A stretch of 64,000 nucleotides of DNA from Flammeovirgaceae bacterium BBD 1991-12 (GCA_001657315.1 LYSV01000011.1:1-64000), one strand, 5' to 3'; counted from the stretch's first letter, positions 1-10,800 are shown. Translations and numbers: made by a program. Notes: generated by a model not told the origin, from the letters alone.

Positions 1-14
1 ATGATTATCTCCAT
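1..14 (-). CDS. Start of a gene after the LytS-type kinase, probably its response regulator (partial)
   Basis: Reading leftwards, an ATG at 14-12 follows a strong Shine-Dalgarno (AGGAGGA, complement of 19-25) with about 4 bases of spacing. The frame begins M-E-I-I and leaves the window. It lies 16 bases after the stop of the LytS-type kinase, the usual place of a LytTR response regulator. Only four codons are visible, so the product is inferred from position alone. Confidence 0.45.
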
Positions 15-30
15 AAATTCCTCCTATTTC

Positions 31-1074
31 CTATTTGTTAGCCGACACAGACAGTAGCGGCAATTTAACACTGAACAGAGCTGCAGCTTCACTCACTTCC
101 ACCGCCCGGCCTGAGAGCAGGCTGTACCGGGCTTTGATATTTTCCAGACCTACACCCGAGGACTCCTCCTTCAGAATATTCTTCTTTTTCAATGTGTTTT
201 CAATGATCAAAAAATTCTCTTTCTGAAAAATACGGATAGTCAGCGGTGCCTCTCCGGAGATCACATTGTGCTTGATGGCATTTTCCACCAACATCTGTAC
301 CCCCAGTGGAATAACACCTGAATTTTCATCAATGTCCGGGGCCAGCTCAAAGACAAGGCTGTCCTCATGCCTGATTTGCTGCAGAAAGATGTAGGAACGT
401 ACAAAGTTCAGCTCCTCCCCTAACCGAACGATCTCTTTTTCCCGTGTCTCCAGCACATAGCGGTATACTTCCGACAGCTTCTTGATGAATCTGGCGGACA
501 GGTCAGCATCCTCGTACACAAGATTGGTCAGCGTATTCAGGCTATTGAAGAGAAAGTGCGGGTTCACCTGATTCTTCAGCGACTCATATTTTGCCGTGAT
601 AGCCTCTTTCTTCATCTTCTCACTCTCTATGGCGAGGTTACGCCATGAAAGTAAGAAAGTGCGACTGTGAAAAACAAAAGTGATCAGCAGGGAGATCCCC
701 AGTGATAACGCAATCGCAAACACAGGACTGCCCATGCTGATGTTCAGAAATAGCTCCAACATCCACGACATGAACAATACAGCCAGTACTGTAAATCCCG
801 TGTGCGCAGCCAAGCTTATCACCAGACGTTTCACCGGTTCCTTCAGCCAGGACACATACAGACTTACCACATGATTAACAAATGAATTACCCTTGGCCAG
901 AACGATCCAGAAAATTGAAGAAACGAGAATGGCATATTTTAATTCGTGCATGTGTTCGGCCTCCCAGCAGTCAGGGCAGGTGATCAGACTGAACGGAACA
1001 CCTACCAGGGCCAGGAGCAGAATATCTTTGAACTGCCGCAGCCAGAACGAGCCTCCGTATTGTGATACCATCAT
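31..1074 (-). CDS. LytS/YehU-type sensor histidine kinase
   Basis: A 347-residue membrane kinase. Hydrophobic segments lie near residues 17-32, 46-60, 83-110 and 117-140. A short helical linker follows, then the His_kinase (PF06580) signature NPHFLFNSLNTL with presumed phospho-acceptor His173. The ATPase region includes GVQMLVENAIKHN and GVGLENIKARY, corresponding to N and G boxes. No separate ligand-binding domain is present, so the membrane part probably senses. It is third in a minus-strand operon, 29 bases after the DUF2306-like gene. The partial gene at the window edge is its likely response regulator. The stimulus is unknown. Confidence 0.9.
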   Translation of the reverse strand: MMVSQYGGSFWLRQFKDILLLALVGVPFSLITCPDCWEAEHMHELKYAILVSSIFWIVLAKGNSFVNHVVSLYVSWLKEPVKRLVISLAAHTGFTVLAVLFMSWMLELFLNISMGSPVFAIALSLGISLLITFVFHSRTFLLSWRNLAIESEKMKKEAITAKYESLKNQVNPHFLFNSLNTLTNLVYEDADLSARFIKKLSEVYRYVLETREKEIVRLGEELNFVRSYIFLQQIRHEDSLVFELAPDIDENSGVIPLGVQMLVENAIKHNVISGEAPLTIRIFQKENFLIIENTLKKKNILKEESSGVGLENIKARYSLLSGRAVEVSEAAALFSVKLPLLSVSANK

Positions 1075-1103
1075 TCCCTAATGATAGAAAAAAATCAGAT
1101 AAA

Positions 1104-1778
1104 CTACCCATTTATTGAGCTTCCTGATGTTCTGAATTTTCGACGGTAGCGCGCGATCCAGTATGAGATCAGTGGCACCCCTATGACTGAAGGCCAGCTC
1201 CATTGCAGCCACGTGGGCATAAAATTCATCACCTGACTGGAAAAGGCTGTAAGCGTAGCAATAAATCCCCCCAGCATACCGCCCATGTGCTGGTAGAGCC
1301 ATGTTTGAGGTTCATGAGCTCTCCTGAATAATTGCAGATTGTCCTTTGATATCAGCAGACCAAAGATACCAAAGCCGATCGCCAAAAAAGGAAAAGGTCC
1401 GGAAACTCCCCGGATGATAAGAACAACACCCCACGTAAAGAATGCTACATTGAAAACGCCATTTACCGTCATCGCCACCCAGTCGTACCACGCCGGTTGC
1501 TGTCCGTGGTGTAGCTTCTTCAGGGATCTCCACCGGTAAGCGCTGAATACGGAATAGTAGCTGAATACGGCTATCATCAGCAAAAACGGGATCCATTTTA
1601 CAGTAGACAGGAACAGCGCTGTAATAAAGATGACCGTCATAGACCAGAAGAAGGTTAAGCCCCAGAAGGCGTGGCTCCTCCCACCTTTTTTCACCACCAT
1701 GGCTATGGGGGCGACAAGCAATGCTGTCGCCCCCGCTGCTATATGGATGACCAGTGAGATCTTTACAAGTATTTCCAT
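1104..1778 (-). CDS. DUF2306-like integral membrane protein
   Basis: A 224-residue polytopic protein with about six or seven hydrophobic segments. It starts with HIAAGATALLVAPIAM followed by KGGRSHAFWG, a pattern of small Bacteroidetes membrane proteins related to DUF2306. No catalytic motif was recognised. Its ATG overlaps the stop of the upstream DUF2141 gene (ATGA, 1775-1778 region) and the kinase follows 29 bases later, so the three are probably translated from one message. It may be an accessory sensor or a target of the kinase; that is inference from position. Confidence 0.7.
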   Translation of the reverse strand: MEILVKISLVIHIAAGATALLVAPIAMVVKKGGRSHAFWGLTFFWSMTVIFITALFLSTVKWIPFLLMIAVFSYYSVFSAYRWRSLKKLHHGQQPAWYDWVAMTVNGVFNVAFFTWGVVLIIRGVSGPFPFLAIGFGIFGLLISKDNLQLFRRAHEPQTWLYQHMGGMLGGFIATLTAFSSQVMNFMPTWLQWSWPSVIGVPLISYWIARYRRKFRTSGSSING

Positions 1779-2194
1779 CAGTTCAGTGTAATAGTTAAAG
1801 CGATGTCTTCCTCTACCGTGAGCCGGGCATCGTTATAAGGCGCCGGACCGAACGCTGCCGGAGGGTTGTTGGAAAACCCATAACCTTCATCCGGTCCCAT
1901 GGCTCCGAAATCCAGCTCGCCGTTGCTGTTTTCATCGTGCACCACGGAGATAGCATATTCTCCCTTTGGCAGGCCTTCAATAATAAACTGGTCTCCATCA
2001 TGCTCCTCCAGCTTAAATTCAATGGACCGAACGGGCTCTTTAAGATAGTTGGCCGCCGAGTTGAACACACTTACCTGGAGCAGACCGGCTCTGTTCAGCA
2101 TACCTTTTACGTTCAGTGTGATGTTTACCGTATTCTGAGTGTAGGCGATCTGAGCCGCTACAAGTAGTCCGATGATGATCGTTAGCTTTTTCAT
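1778..2194 (-). CDS. Secreted DUF2141 domain protein
   Basis: A 138-residue protein with an N-terminal signal peptide (KKLTIIIGLLVAAQIAYTQ). The rest has features of DUF2141: LLQVSVFNSAANYLK, a central GEYAISVVHDENSNGELD loop rich in acidic residues, and a GYGFSNNPPAAFGPAPYNDA ending. DUF2141 proteins are small extracytoplasmic beta-sandwich proteins of unknown function. It heads an operon leading through a membrane protein into a LytS-type kinase, so an envelope or signalling role is possible. Confidence 0.85.
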   Translation of the reverse strand: MKKLTIIIGLLVAAQIAYTQNTVNITLNVKGMLNRAGLLQVSVFNSAANYLKEPVRSIEFKLEEHDGDQFIIEGLPKGEYAISVVHDENSNGELDFGAMGPDEGYGFSNNPPAAFGPAPYNDARLTVEEDIALTITLN

Positions 2195-2336
2195 AGTTGT
2201 ATTTTTTTGTTTCGTTTGATGATCAATTCTGATGCTAATGTCTGATGAATAGCCCGTGCAGGAAAAAATGAGTTACTGAACTGTGGAATTCCCAGGATGA
2301 GTTGTAAAAAAGCACTGAAATGCTGATTTTCATTTT

Positions 2337-2921
2337 GTGGAAAAAGATGGTGTCAAAACGTTTCATGCCCAGCACGGGGCTACGTGGCGGAAGTGGCTGG
2401 AAGAAAACCATGCCATGGAAAAGAGTGTGTGGCTTATCATTTACAAAAAGGACAGTGATGTGCCCAGCGTGTACTACGACGAAGCCGTGGATGAGGCACT
2501 GTGTTTCGGCTGGATCGACAGCAAGCCCAACAAAAGAGATGATAAAAGCTACTATCAGTTCTTTGCCCGCCGCAGTCCCAAAAGCAACTGGAGCCGGGTC
2601 AACAAACAAAAGGTGGAGCGACTGCTGGCCGAAAACCGGATGGCGCCCGCTGGGCTGGAAATGATCCGGATTGCCAAAGAAACCGGCACCTGGACTGCCC
2701 TGGATGCTATTGAAAACCTGGAGATCCCACACGACCTGACAGCAGAATTCAGCAACTATCTCTCCTCCGCAGAAAACTTCGAAAAATTCCCGCGATCCGT
2801 AAAGCGAGGCATCCTTGAATGGATCATCAACGCCAAAAGACCGGAAACAAGGAAGAAGCGTATAGTGGAAACAGCATCTCTGGCAGCGAAGAATGTGAGA
2901 GCGAATCAGTTTAGGAAATAA
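2337..2921 (+). CDS. YdeI/OmpD-associated family protein
   Basis: A 194-residue cytoplasmic protein. The N-terminal half has W-R-K-W-L-E-E-N-H, then VWLIIYKKDS and YDEAVDEALCFGWIDSK, followed by SYYQFFARRSPKSNWSRVN. These are hallmarks of the YdeI/OmpD-associated family. The C-terminal half carries the KRGILEWIINAKRPETRKKR segment typical of its second domain. The best start is GTG at 2337, because a stop codon lies in frame at 2316 and no ATG intervenes. The family is linked in the literature to peptide or bacteriocin resistance, but the biochemical role is unclear. It stands alone. Confidence 0.85.
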   Translation: MEKDGVKTFHAQHGATWRKWLEENHAMEKSVWLIIYKKDSDVPSVYYDEAVDEALCFGWIDSKPNKRDDKSYYQFFARRSPKSNWSRVNKQKVERLLAENRMAPAGLEMIRIAKETGTWTALDAIENLEIPHDLTAEFSNYLSSAENFEKFPRSVKRGILEWIINAKRPETRKKRIVETASLAAKNVRANQFRK

Positions 2922-3237
2922 GTCCTGAGTTATGAGTCATAAGTATTAAGTAGGCGGATAGGAAAGTGGTGTGCTCGTAATGCAGAACTTACAAGGTAGA
3001 GTGACTCCATGCTCTATGCTCTATGCTCTATGCTCTATGCTCCATGCTCCATGCCATCCAACCAGTTACCAGAAACAAGTACCCAGCTACCAGTCCACCA
3101 GCGTCCAGTGACCAGTGACCAGTCCACCAGTCCACCAGCATCCAGTCATCAAACTATATCCCTTCCTGTCAAATAACGCTTTAACGGGCTCATCTTTCTG
3201 TTACAAATTCGCTGAAAGAACTTAAACTACTGGAATC
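2922..3237. repeat. Heptanucleotide tandem-repeat tract between genes
   Basis: This 316-base gap contains no gene. From 3008 to about 3053 a 7-base unit (YATGCTC) is repeated six times plus a partial copy. From about 3060 to 3150 a second, degenerate 7-base pattern based on CCAGTSM recurs. Both have period seven, like the short tandemly repeated repetitive sequences known from other bacteria. The remaining part before 3238 is unremarkable leader for the metalloprotease gene. Confidence 0.8.
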
Positions 3238-5712
3238 ATGAAGACATATTCAATACTTCTGACGCTCACATTGTGCCTTTCTTTTTCGGTCGGCTGGACG
3301 CAAAAGAAGAAAAAAGGCAAAAAGGATCCGGAGCCTACGGAGGAGACTAAGAAAAAAAAGAACGGGAATAATAATGGTATCAAGCCCTATAAGGAAGTGA
3401 TCACCGACAGGGCGGTTTCAGACACCGGGCTTTTCACGGTACACAAGGTAGACGATAAATACTATTTTGAGATCGCAGACTCACTCATAGACCGGGAGAT
3501 ATTGGTGGTGAGCCGTATTTCCGGAACTATTGACGGCTTTAACTTTGGTGGAGCCGGTATGAAGGCGCGGGGACAGCAGGTATGGCGGTGGCAGAAGAAA
3601 GATAATCAGTTGCTGCTGCGGTCCGTTTCCCACAACAGTGTGGCCAACGAGGAAAAGCCCATCTACGAGTCCGTGCGCAACAACAACTTCGAGCCGGTGA
3701 TCATGGTGTTTAACCTGAAGGCGTTTGGAAAGGATTCGGCATCCTATGTGATTGAGATAAATGAATTGTTCACTACGGATATCCCCATGATCGGGCCGCT
3801 GCGCCAGAGCCAGCGCAAGGACTTTCAGGTGAAGGGGCTGGACAAGAAGCGCAGCCTCATCATGTGGTCGAAGAGCTTTCCGCTAAATACGGAGGTGCGC
3901 CATGTCCTCACCTACAACGCCTCAAAGCTGCCTTCCAATCAAAATACAGGCACACTTTCCATAGAAATGAACCAATCCATGGTGCTGCTGCCTAAAGTAC
4001 CGATGACGCCCCGGCTGTATGACCGCAGGGTGGGCTTCTTCAGCGTATCGCAGATCGACTACGGCATGGACGAGCAGAAGGCCACCACACGTCGCTTTAT
4101 TACCCGCTGGCGGCTGGAGCCCAAGGATATGGAGGCTTTCAAAAGAGGTGAGCTGGTGGAACCGGTGAAACCCATTGTATACTACATCGATCCGGCCACC
4201 CCGGTAAAATGGAGGAAATACATCAAGCAGGGAGTAGAAGACTGGAATGTCGCCTTTGCCGAAGCAGGTTTCAAAAATGCTATAATGGCCAAGGACCCTC
4301 CCAGCAAGGAAGAGGACCCGGACTGGAGCCCGGAGGATGTCCGCTATTCGGTGATCCGCTACACGGCGAACCCTATTCAGAATGCTCAGGGGCCGCATGT
4401 ACATGACCCCCGGTCCGGAGAGATCATAGAAAGTGATATCATCTGGTATCATAATGTGATGAACCTGCTGCGCAACTGGTTTTTTGTGCAAACGGCGGCG
4501 GCGAACGAAGATGCCCGGGGTGTTAAGTTTGACGATGATGTTATGGGCCGGCTGATCCGGTTTGTGTCTGCGCATGAAGTGGGGCATACGCTGGGTTTCC
4601 CGCACAATATGGGCGCCAGCTACTCCTATCCTGTCGACTCACTGCGGTCGCAGGGCTTTACGCAAAGAATGGGTACGGCGCCTTCCATTATGGATTATGC
4701 GCGATTTAACTACGTAGCACAGCCGGGCGACGGAGCAGCATTATATCCGGACATCGGCGAGTACGACAAATGGGCCGTGAAGTGGGGTTACACCCCTCTC
4801 CCGGATGCACAAAGCGCCGATGATGAAAAGGAAACACTACACCAGTGGGTAAAAGAACGCGCGGACAATTCTATGTATTGGTATGGACGGCAGGCATTCA
4901 ATCCCATAGACCCGCGGGCTCAAACGGAGGACCTGGGCAATGACGCCATGAAGGCCAGCGACTATGGTATCGCCAACCTGAAGAGGATTATCCCCAGCCT
5001 GGTATCCTGGACCAATGAAAATGGTAAGGATTATGATGACCTGCGTGAGCTGTATGGGCAGGTGCTGGGACAGTGGAACCGGTACAACGGCCACGTAAAG
5101 TCCAATATCGGCGGCCTGTATGAAACACATAAAACCTACGACCAGCAGGGCACAGTGTATGCATATGTACCCAAAGCCACACAGCAGAGGGCCATGAACT
5201 GGATGCTGAAAGAAACCTTCTCCACCCCTACCTGGATGCTGAACGAGAATGTACTGAACCGTATCGAGGGGGCCGGCACTGTGGAGCGTATCCGGCAGCT
5301 ACAGGTGCGTGCACTTAATCAGGTACTGGACGAGGGCCGGCTGGCCCGGTTGATCGAAGCGGAGGCTAAACTGGGTAACGCTACCTACACACCCATCGAA
5401 ATGATGCAGGATCTGCGTAACGGCCTTTGGTCCGAGCTCAGCAGGGGCCGCAGGATCGACACGTACAGGAGAAATCTTCAGCGTGCCTATATCGAGCGTC
5501 TGCACTATTTCATGACTGAAGAGCAGAAGAACTCTTTTGGCAACACCCGGGTAGACGTAAGTCAGTCGGATATCCGCCCACTGGTGAGGGCCGAGCTCAA
5601 AGCGCTGCAACGGCAGATAAGGGCAGCGGTAGGTAGGACATCTGACCGTATGACGCGCTATCATCTGGAGGATGCTTTGGAAAGGATTGATCTTATTCTT
5701 GACCCTAAATAG
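3238..5712 (+). CDS. Zinc-dependent metalloprotease with DUF5117/DUF4953 domains
   Basis: An 824-residue protein with a signal peptide ending near SVGWTQ, then a Lys-rich linker (residues 22-50). The middle matches the DUF5117/DUF5118 region of Bacteroidetes metalloproteases. The catalytic domain has HEVGHTLGFPH with zinc ligands His446, His450 and His456 and catalytic Glu447, plus the downstream PSIMDYARFNYV turn containing the Met of a metzincin-like Met-turn. The C-terminal helical part (about 630-824) is typical of DUF4953. It is probably exported to the periplasm or cell surface; substrate unknown. It lacks a T9SS sorting domain. Length is normal for the family. Confidence 0.92.
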   Translation: MKTYSILLTLTLCLSFSVGWTQKKKKGKKDPEPTEETKKKKNGNNNGIKPYKEVITDRAVSDTGLFTVHKVDDKYYFEIADSLIDREILVVSRISGTIDGFNFGGAGMKARGQQVWRWQKKDNQLLLRSVSHNSVANEEKPIYESVRNNNFEPVIMVFNLKAFGKDSASYVIEINELFTTDIPMIGPLRQSQRKDFQVKGLDKKRSLIMWSKSFPLNTEVRHVLTYNASKLPSNQNTGTLSIEMNQSMVLLPKVPMTPRLYDRRVGFFSVSQIDYGMDEQKATTRRFITRWRLEPKDMEAFKRGELVEPVKPIVYYIDPATPVKWRKYIKQGVEDWNVAFAEAGFKNAIMAKDPPSKEEDPDWSPEDVRYSVIRYTANPIQNAQGPHVHDPRSGEIIESDIIWYHNVMNLLRNWFFVQTAAANEDARGVKFDDDVMGRLIRFVSAHEVGHTLGFPHNMGASYSYPVDSLRSQGFTQRMGTAPSIMDYARFNYVAQPGDGAALYPDIGEYDKWAVKWGYTPLPDAQSADDEKETLHQWVKERADNSMYWYGRQAFNPIDPRAQTEDLGNDAMKASDYGIANLKRIIPSLVSWTNENGKDYDDLRELYGQVLGQWNRYNGHVKSNIGGLYETHKTYDQQGTVYAYVPKATQQRAMNWMLKETFSTPTWMLNENVLNRIEGAGTVERIRQLQVRALNQVLDEGRLARLIEAEAKLGNATYTPIEMMQDLRNGLWSELSRGRRIDTYRRNLQRAYIERLHYFMTEEQKNSFGNTRVDVSQSDIRPLVRAELKALQRQIRAAVGRTSDRMTRYHLEDALERIDLILDPK

Positions 5713-6008
5713 TTATTGGTTATTGGGGGTTAGATGATAGTCGGTCGTTGATGGTCCGGATACACTGAAGACTCGACGGACATGATTTGGGGTTCGGGGA
5801 GGTTGGGTTTTCTCTGTTCCCTGCCGTCATTCCGGTCTGCCGCAAAGGACAAGGGTTGGGACAGGTAGCTATCTTTTTACCCACGTTACAACAGGATAAT
5901 GCACAGGTTTACCTATTATTGTTTTCCTGAAACATTGACCCCAGGGAAGAGTATATATTTTGGGATTATCCGGTGTATGTGCTAAAATAACCTTATACCA
6001 TACCTCAT

Positions 6009-6813
6009 ATGTTCGCCAGGATTTTGTATCTGTCACTGATTTTTGTGGGTGTACACCATACCTCACCTGCACAGATTTTCCCGCTTCGGAATGCCCATGC
6101 GCACAATGATTATGAGCACAAACGCCCGCTTATGGACGCCCTGAAGTTTGGATTTACGATAGTGGAGGCCGATGTATATGCCGTGGATAACGAGCTGTAT
6201 GTCTATCATGATCTTCCCGCAACTATAGACAAAAAACGTACCCTGGAGAATGTGTATCTCGCTCTGCTGGCCAGCCATATCGAACGCAACGACGGACAGG
6301 TATATCCTGGTGACAATGGCCCCTTTTTCCTCATGGTAGATTTTAAAAGTGCCGCTAAGCCTACGTACAGGGTACTCGAACGCTACCTGCAAAAATACAA
6401 GCATATCTTTGCCAGCACGTCCGCTGAAGGTGATACAGGTCCCGTGCATGTATTTATTTCAGGGAACCGGCCGATCGATAGGGTACTGGCTGGTAACAGC
6501 GAATTCGCCGCTTTGGACGGACGCCCTGCTAACCTTGGGAAAAGTATTTCTCCGGCTCTTATGCCCATCATCAGTGATCATTATAAAAGACATGCTCGCT
6601 GGGACGGTACCGGGGAAATGCCGGCCAGGGATAAAGAGGCTATCTCCCACCTGGCAGAACGCGTGCATAAGGAGGGGAAAAAAACTGAGGCTATGGGCGA
6701 TACCTGATACGCCGGCAGCTTGGGAAGCCCTGCTCTCACTGGGTGTGGACTATATTAATACAGACCGGTTGCAGGCATACCACGAGTTCATGCAGCAACG
6801 GAGCTCTGAATAA
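6009..6813 (+). pseudogene. Glycerophosphodiester phosphodiesterase / PI-PLC-like protein, frameshifted
   Basis: The first frame (6009-6707) encodes a signal peptide and NAHAHNDYEHKRPLMDAL, then EADVYAVDNELYVYHD, matching the HNDY and E-D metal-binding motifs of secreted GDPD/PI-PLC-like proteins. It ends prematurely after KEGKKTEAMGDT. The family-like C-terminus (LRLWAIPDTPAAWEALLSLG, then VDYINTDRL) lies in the +1 frame and ends at 6813. The frames join at a run of seven A at 6678-6684; six would restore one protein of about 267 residues, the usual length. This could be an indel mutation, a sequencing error, or slippage on the A-run. Confidence 0.8.
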
Positions 6814-6904
6814 TGTGATGCTGTAGAGAACTACCGGGTGAGTGCTGGTTTTGCAAAGGGGAGTTTTCCGTACTGATCACGGTGAGCGTTGGATACCCGC
6901 ATTA

Positions 6905-6962
6905 CAAATGCTGGCGTCAATGCCCTGTAGTACTCAAAGGGTCCGCGTTGCAAACACGGACC
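6905..6962. repeat. Pair of REP-like hairpins with TTRCAAA cores
   Basis: Two small imperfect palindromes lie close together: GCATT-ACA-AATGC near 6909-6921, and GGTCCGCGTT-GCA-AACACGGACC at 6940-6962. They share the same centre (TTRCAAA), suggesting two related repeat units. They lie in the 235-base gap downstream of the broken phosphodiesterase and the convergent LytTR gene. No transposase is nearby. Confidence 0.5.
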
Positions 6963-7048
6963 AGTTTAAAGCTGGATAAGATCGTCTTATTTATCTGATA
7001 GAGTCCAAATGTTTTTTACACTAAGCTGGATACCTCCCTTGACCTAAA

Positions 7049-7801
7049 CTACCTGAAAAGAGCATGGTCATGGATATACCTGTTCAGTTCTTCTTCGTAG
7101 TTTTTACCTATTTTCAGCTCGCTTCCTGCCACCCATATATTTTTCAGGTGCAGGTTTTCAATGTAATCAACGTTAATGATATAGGATTTATGTATTCTGA
7201 TGAAGCGGCCTTTGGGCAGGACGTCGGCCAGTCTTTTTAGCGACAGCAACGTCAGGATACTGCGTTGATCCTCGAAATGAATCTTAACGTACTCCTGGTA
7301 ACCTTCTATGAAACATATCTTGTCCAGCCGTATACGGTGGATTTTGTAGTCTGATTTCACGAACAAAATGCCCTTGTTCAACGCCCTTTGTGTAGCCTCA
7401 CTGATATTTTGACTTTCATTTTTGTATTTCAGGGTCTTCATTTCCACCAGACCCCTGGCCTTTTCAGCCGCCTGTCTGAACCGTTCAAATTCTATTGGTT
7501 TGAGCAGATAATCCACAGCATTGAGCGCATAGCTTTCCAGCGCATGGTCAGAATAGGCAGTGGTGAAGATCACTTCTGTTTTATAGGTGCGTATGGTCCT
7601 GGAAAACTGCAGCCCACTTACCTGTGGCAAATTAATGTCCAGCAGGATAAGGTCTATTTCATCCAGGTCATTCTCCTCAAAGCAGTCGAGACAGTTGCTG
7701 TATTGCCCGGCCAGGGTCATGAACGGGAGCTGGTCAATATAATGTGTGAGTATATTCCTGGCATGTACTTCATCATCTACTACCAATGTCCGTAAAGTCA
7801 T
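7049..7801 (-). CDS. LytTR-family response regulator
   Basis: A 250-residue DNA-binding response regulator. The receiver domain occupies about residues 1-120, with acidic residues VVDDE near position 8-12, phospho-acceptor Asp55 in LILLDINLPQVSG, the TTAYSDHALESYALNAVDYLLKP segment and its Lys. The LytTR domain follows (about 145-245) with FVKSDYKIHRI, YVKIHFEDQR and FIRIHKSYIINVDYI. It starts 10 bases after the stop of the large sensor kinase, so the two form a cotranscribed pair. Target promoters are unknown; the TonB receptor gene beyond the kinase is a candidate. Confidence 0.95.
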   Translation of the reverse strand: MTLRTLVVDDEVHARNILTHYIDQLPFMTLAGQYSNCLDCFEENDLDEIDLILLDINLPQVSGLQFSRTIRTYKTEVIFTTAYSDHALESYALNAVDYLLKPIEFERFRQAAEKARGLVEMKTLKYKNESQNISEATQRALNKGILFVKSDYKIHRIRLDKICFIEGYQEYVKIHFEDQRSILTLLSLKRLADVLPKGRFIRIHKSYIINVDYIENLHLKNIWVAGSELKIGKNYEEELNRYIHDHALFR

Positions 7802-7811
7802 AATATATCGA

Positions 7812-10800
7812 TTAGATGGAAAGATTGATTTTCAGGTTTATCTCGAAGGTTTGAGCCTCTCTTTTGATGTCAAATTCATGTTGCCCGGGGTAGAACAGGT
7901 TCAACCTCCTGCGGGTATGCTCAATGCCCAACCCCTGGTGAAGATCACCGCCTTCCAGCACGCTACTCTGCCCGTAGCTATTTCTGGCATTGAATGTAAG
8001 TACATTGTTATCTATTGTTACTAAAATATAAATATAGCCGTTTTCATTCCATGACAGATCACTATGCTTAAAGCTGTTTTCCACAAAGTTGATCAATAAA
8101 AACGGGACAATTTCCTGATCTCCTATCTTCCCGGTGATGTTGAAGGTAACGCTCTCATCGCGGAAGCCTTTTTCTTTTTGAAGCGCCGCATACTGCCTTA
8201 AAAAATTAACCTCTTTTGCCAGCAGTACCCGGTCAGTGCTGCATTCATAGAGCATGTAGCGTAGCATTTTGGAGAGGTTGATCACAATATCCCCGGCCCG
8301 GGCAGGATCAAGGATACACAAAGAGTAGATGTTATTCAGCGTATTGAACAAAAAATGCGGTGTGATCTGGCTTTTAAGCAGACTCAGCTCCGACTGATAA
8401 TTCGCCAGTTTTATTTCTTTTTCCTTTCTTAAAAATGCCACACGCTGGTGATGGATCCAGAACGAAATAAGAGCGGCCAGCAGCGCCAGCAGAACGATGA
8501 ACCACCATGATTTCCAGAAGGGAGGCGGATTGACAATGGCAATGGTGCGGTAATCCCCAAAATCCAGGTTTTTTTCATTGTAGGCTTTTACCTCCAGGAT
8601 ATAGCTTCCATAGGGTACATTTTCATAAAAAATAAGGTTTTCCCTTGCATCCTGTATTTGCCACGCTTCTTCCCAGCCTTTGATCCGGTAGCTGATCCGG
8701 TTGGTTTCGGGGGTAACATAGCTGGGGAAATGCACGTTGAGCCTAAGGGATTTTTCTTTGTTTGAGAGCGTTATTTTGGTCAGGTCATCCACGTAACGCT
8801 CCTTGTAATAGAGCATCATTTTGGTTCTTCCTAGCTTTTGCTGCTTAAAGTTCATAGGGTCAACATACACCAGACCCCTGTTAGTGCCGAAGACCAACAG
8901 ACCGTTTTGCTTATGCAGCAAGCCATTTTTGGTAAACTCATTGCTGGGCAGGCCATCGTAAAAGTCGAATTTCTGGAGGCTGTCCCTGATGACATGATAG
9001 TACCACAATCCATTGACGGTGCTGATCCAGAGAGCACCCTCATGATCCTGTAATGTGGCATACGTACGGGCATGGTTTTCCGCTAACCTGTGATCGCTGA
9101 AGACCTGCAGCGTGGCGATATTCAGCCTGTACATACCTCCGGAGGAAGAAAGGAAATATTCCTCTGGTGTGTGCCCCGGCGTGATCTTGAAAATGTTGTT
9201 ACTCAGTGCAGGATTGACATCAGCAGGTCCTGGCTTCTCTACCCTGTCGGTGACAGGATCATAAATGAAAATACCATAGTTTTCGCTACCTAAAATGACC
9301 CGGCCATCGTTACTGAAGAACATGCACCGGGTCTTAATGGGATCCCTTGCCTGCTGGGATGGAGATATTCCGGACGACAGGTCAACAATCTCGCTGTGTC
9401 GCGTATAGGGATTGTATTTTACCACAAAGAACCAGAACGATATGTACAGGTTCCCCTGGGGATCTTCAATGATTTCGTATACCCTGCAGTGGCCCGGGTG
9501 ACCGTATTCGGCAGCCAGATCCCTGTACGCAGAAAGCAGGTCATTTTCCACCTGCCCGGTGGAGGGGTCGTAAAGGCTCAGCCCTTCGTAATGTCCGATC
9601 CACAGTTTACCGGTCTGGTCGAAGTGCAGCGCCCTGATGATGTTGCTGGGCAGCTCCTCCCTGATGATCCTCTTCAGGTTGAAGGCCGTATCAAATTCGA
9701 ACACGCCGTTTTCCTGTGATCCTACCCACGTATGCCCTTTTTTATCTTCAGTGATGGCCCTCACCGTGCCTATCTCTACCCAGCCATTCTTCAGCCTTAC
9801 CCGGTTCACTTTGCCAAAGAGTTCCCTGTTCCTATGATGGGAGAATATCCCCTTGTCCCTCGTGCCCACCCACAGAATGCCTTCATTATCCTCGTACAAC
9901 GACATAATATCGTTGCTGGGGAGCTTGTTTTGCTCATATGTATTGTAAGAGGCCTGTTCAACGATCAGCCCGGCATCAGTCCGGTGTTTAGCTTTGGCTT
10001 TCTTTAACCGGAAAAGTCCGTTATTCTCCGTGGCTACCCAAAGGGCGCTGTCACGGCTTACCACCACATCACGTATAAGCGTAATACTCGTCTTTGCCGG
10101 GGTTGAGTTTTGCAAAAGATCGTCCAGGAGATGGAGTATGGATTGCGCTACGGAGAATACCGAATCGACTCTGTCAGCATTGAAACATTCGTCTGTTAGT
10201 TCCCGTGTTGACATAAGCCGGGTCACGATCGGGCGTATTCGCTTTTGAGGGGTTACATACTCTTCCAGCTTTTTGTTCAGCCTGCCCAGCGTATGCCGCT
10301 GAAACAGGGAGTCCGCGGAGTCCCACAGATAGGCGTAGTCGGCTGAACTTAGCCAGATACGCTGCCGGCTGTCCTTTGTAAGGCGCAGGATGAGGTCATT
10401 TTCGGGGAGCGCTACAGGCCTGAACCGGGAGGATCGTGAAGAATACGCGACCAACACCTGGTTATAGCTGTCAAACATCCAGATGTGATCCTGGTCGTCC
10501 TCCACCAGTTGTGATATACGATTGCTGGCCGGGCCGTCACCCGGAGCAGAGGTAGCAAGGAATTGCCTGATCCTGTGCCCGTCAAAACGGTTGATCCCGT
10601 TCACTGTGGCAATCCAGATAAACCCGTACCTGTCTTTCAGAATATCGGTTACGGAATAGCTGGTGAGCCCCGTTTGAATGGGTAACGCGCTGAAGGTGGC
10701 AAAATCCGGAGGAACTGCCAGCTGCGTTTCTGCCCTTGCAGGCTGCTGCACAAAAATATATGCGCAAGGAAAAAGCAGGAAGGTAAAGGCCTTGAACATA

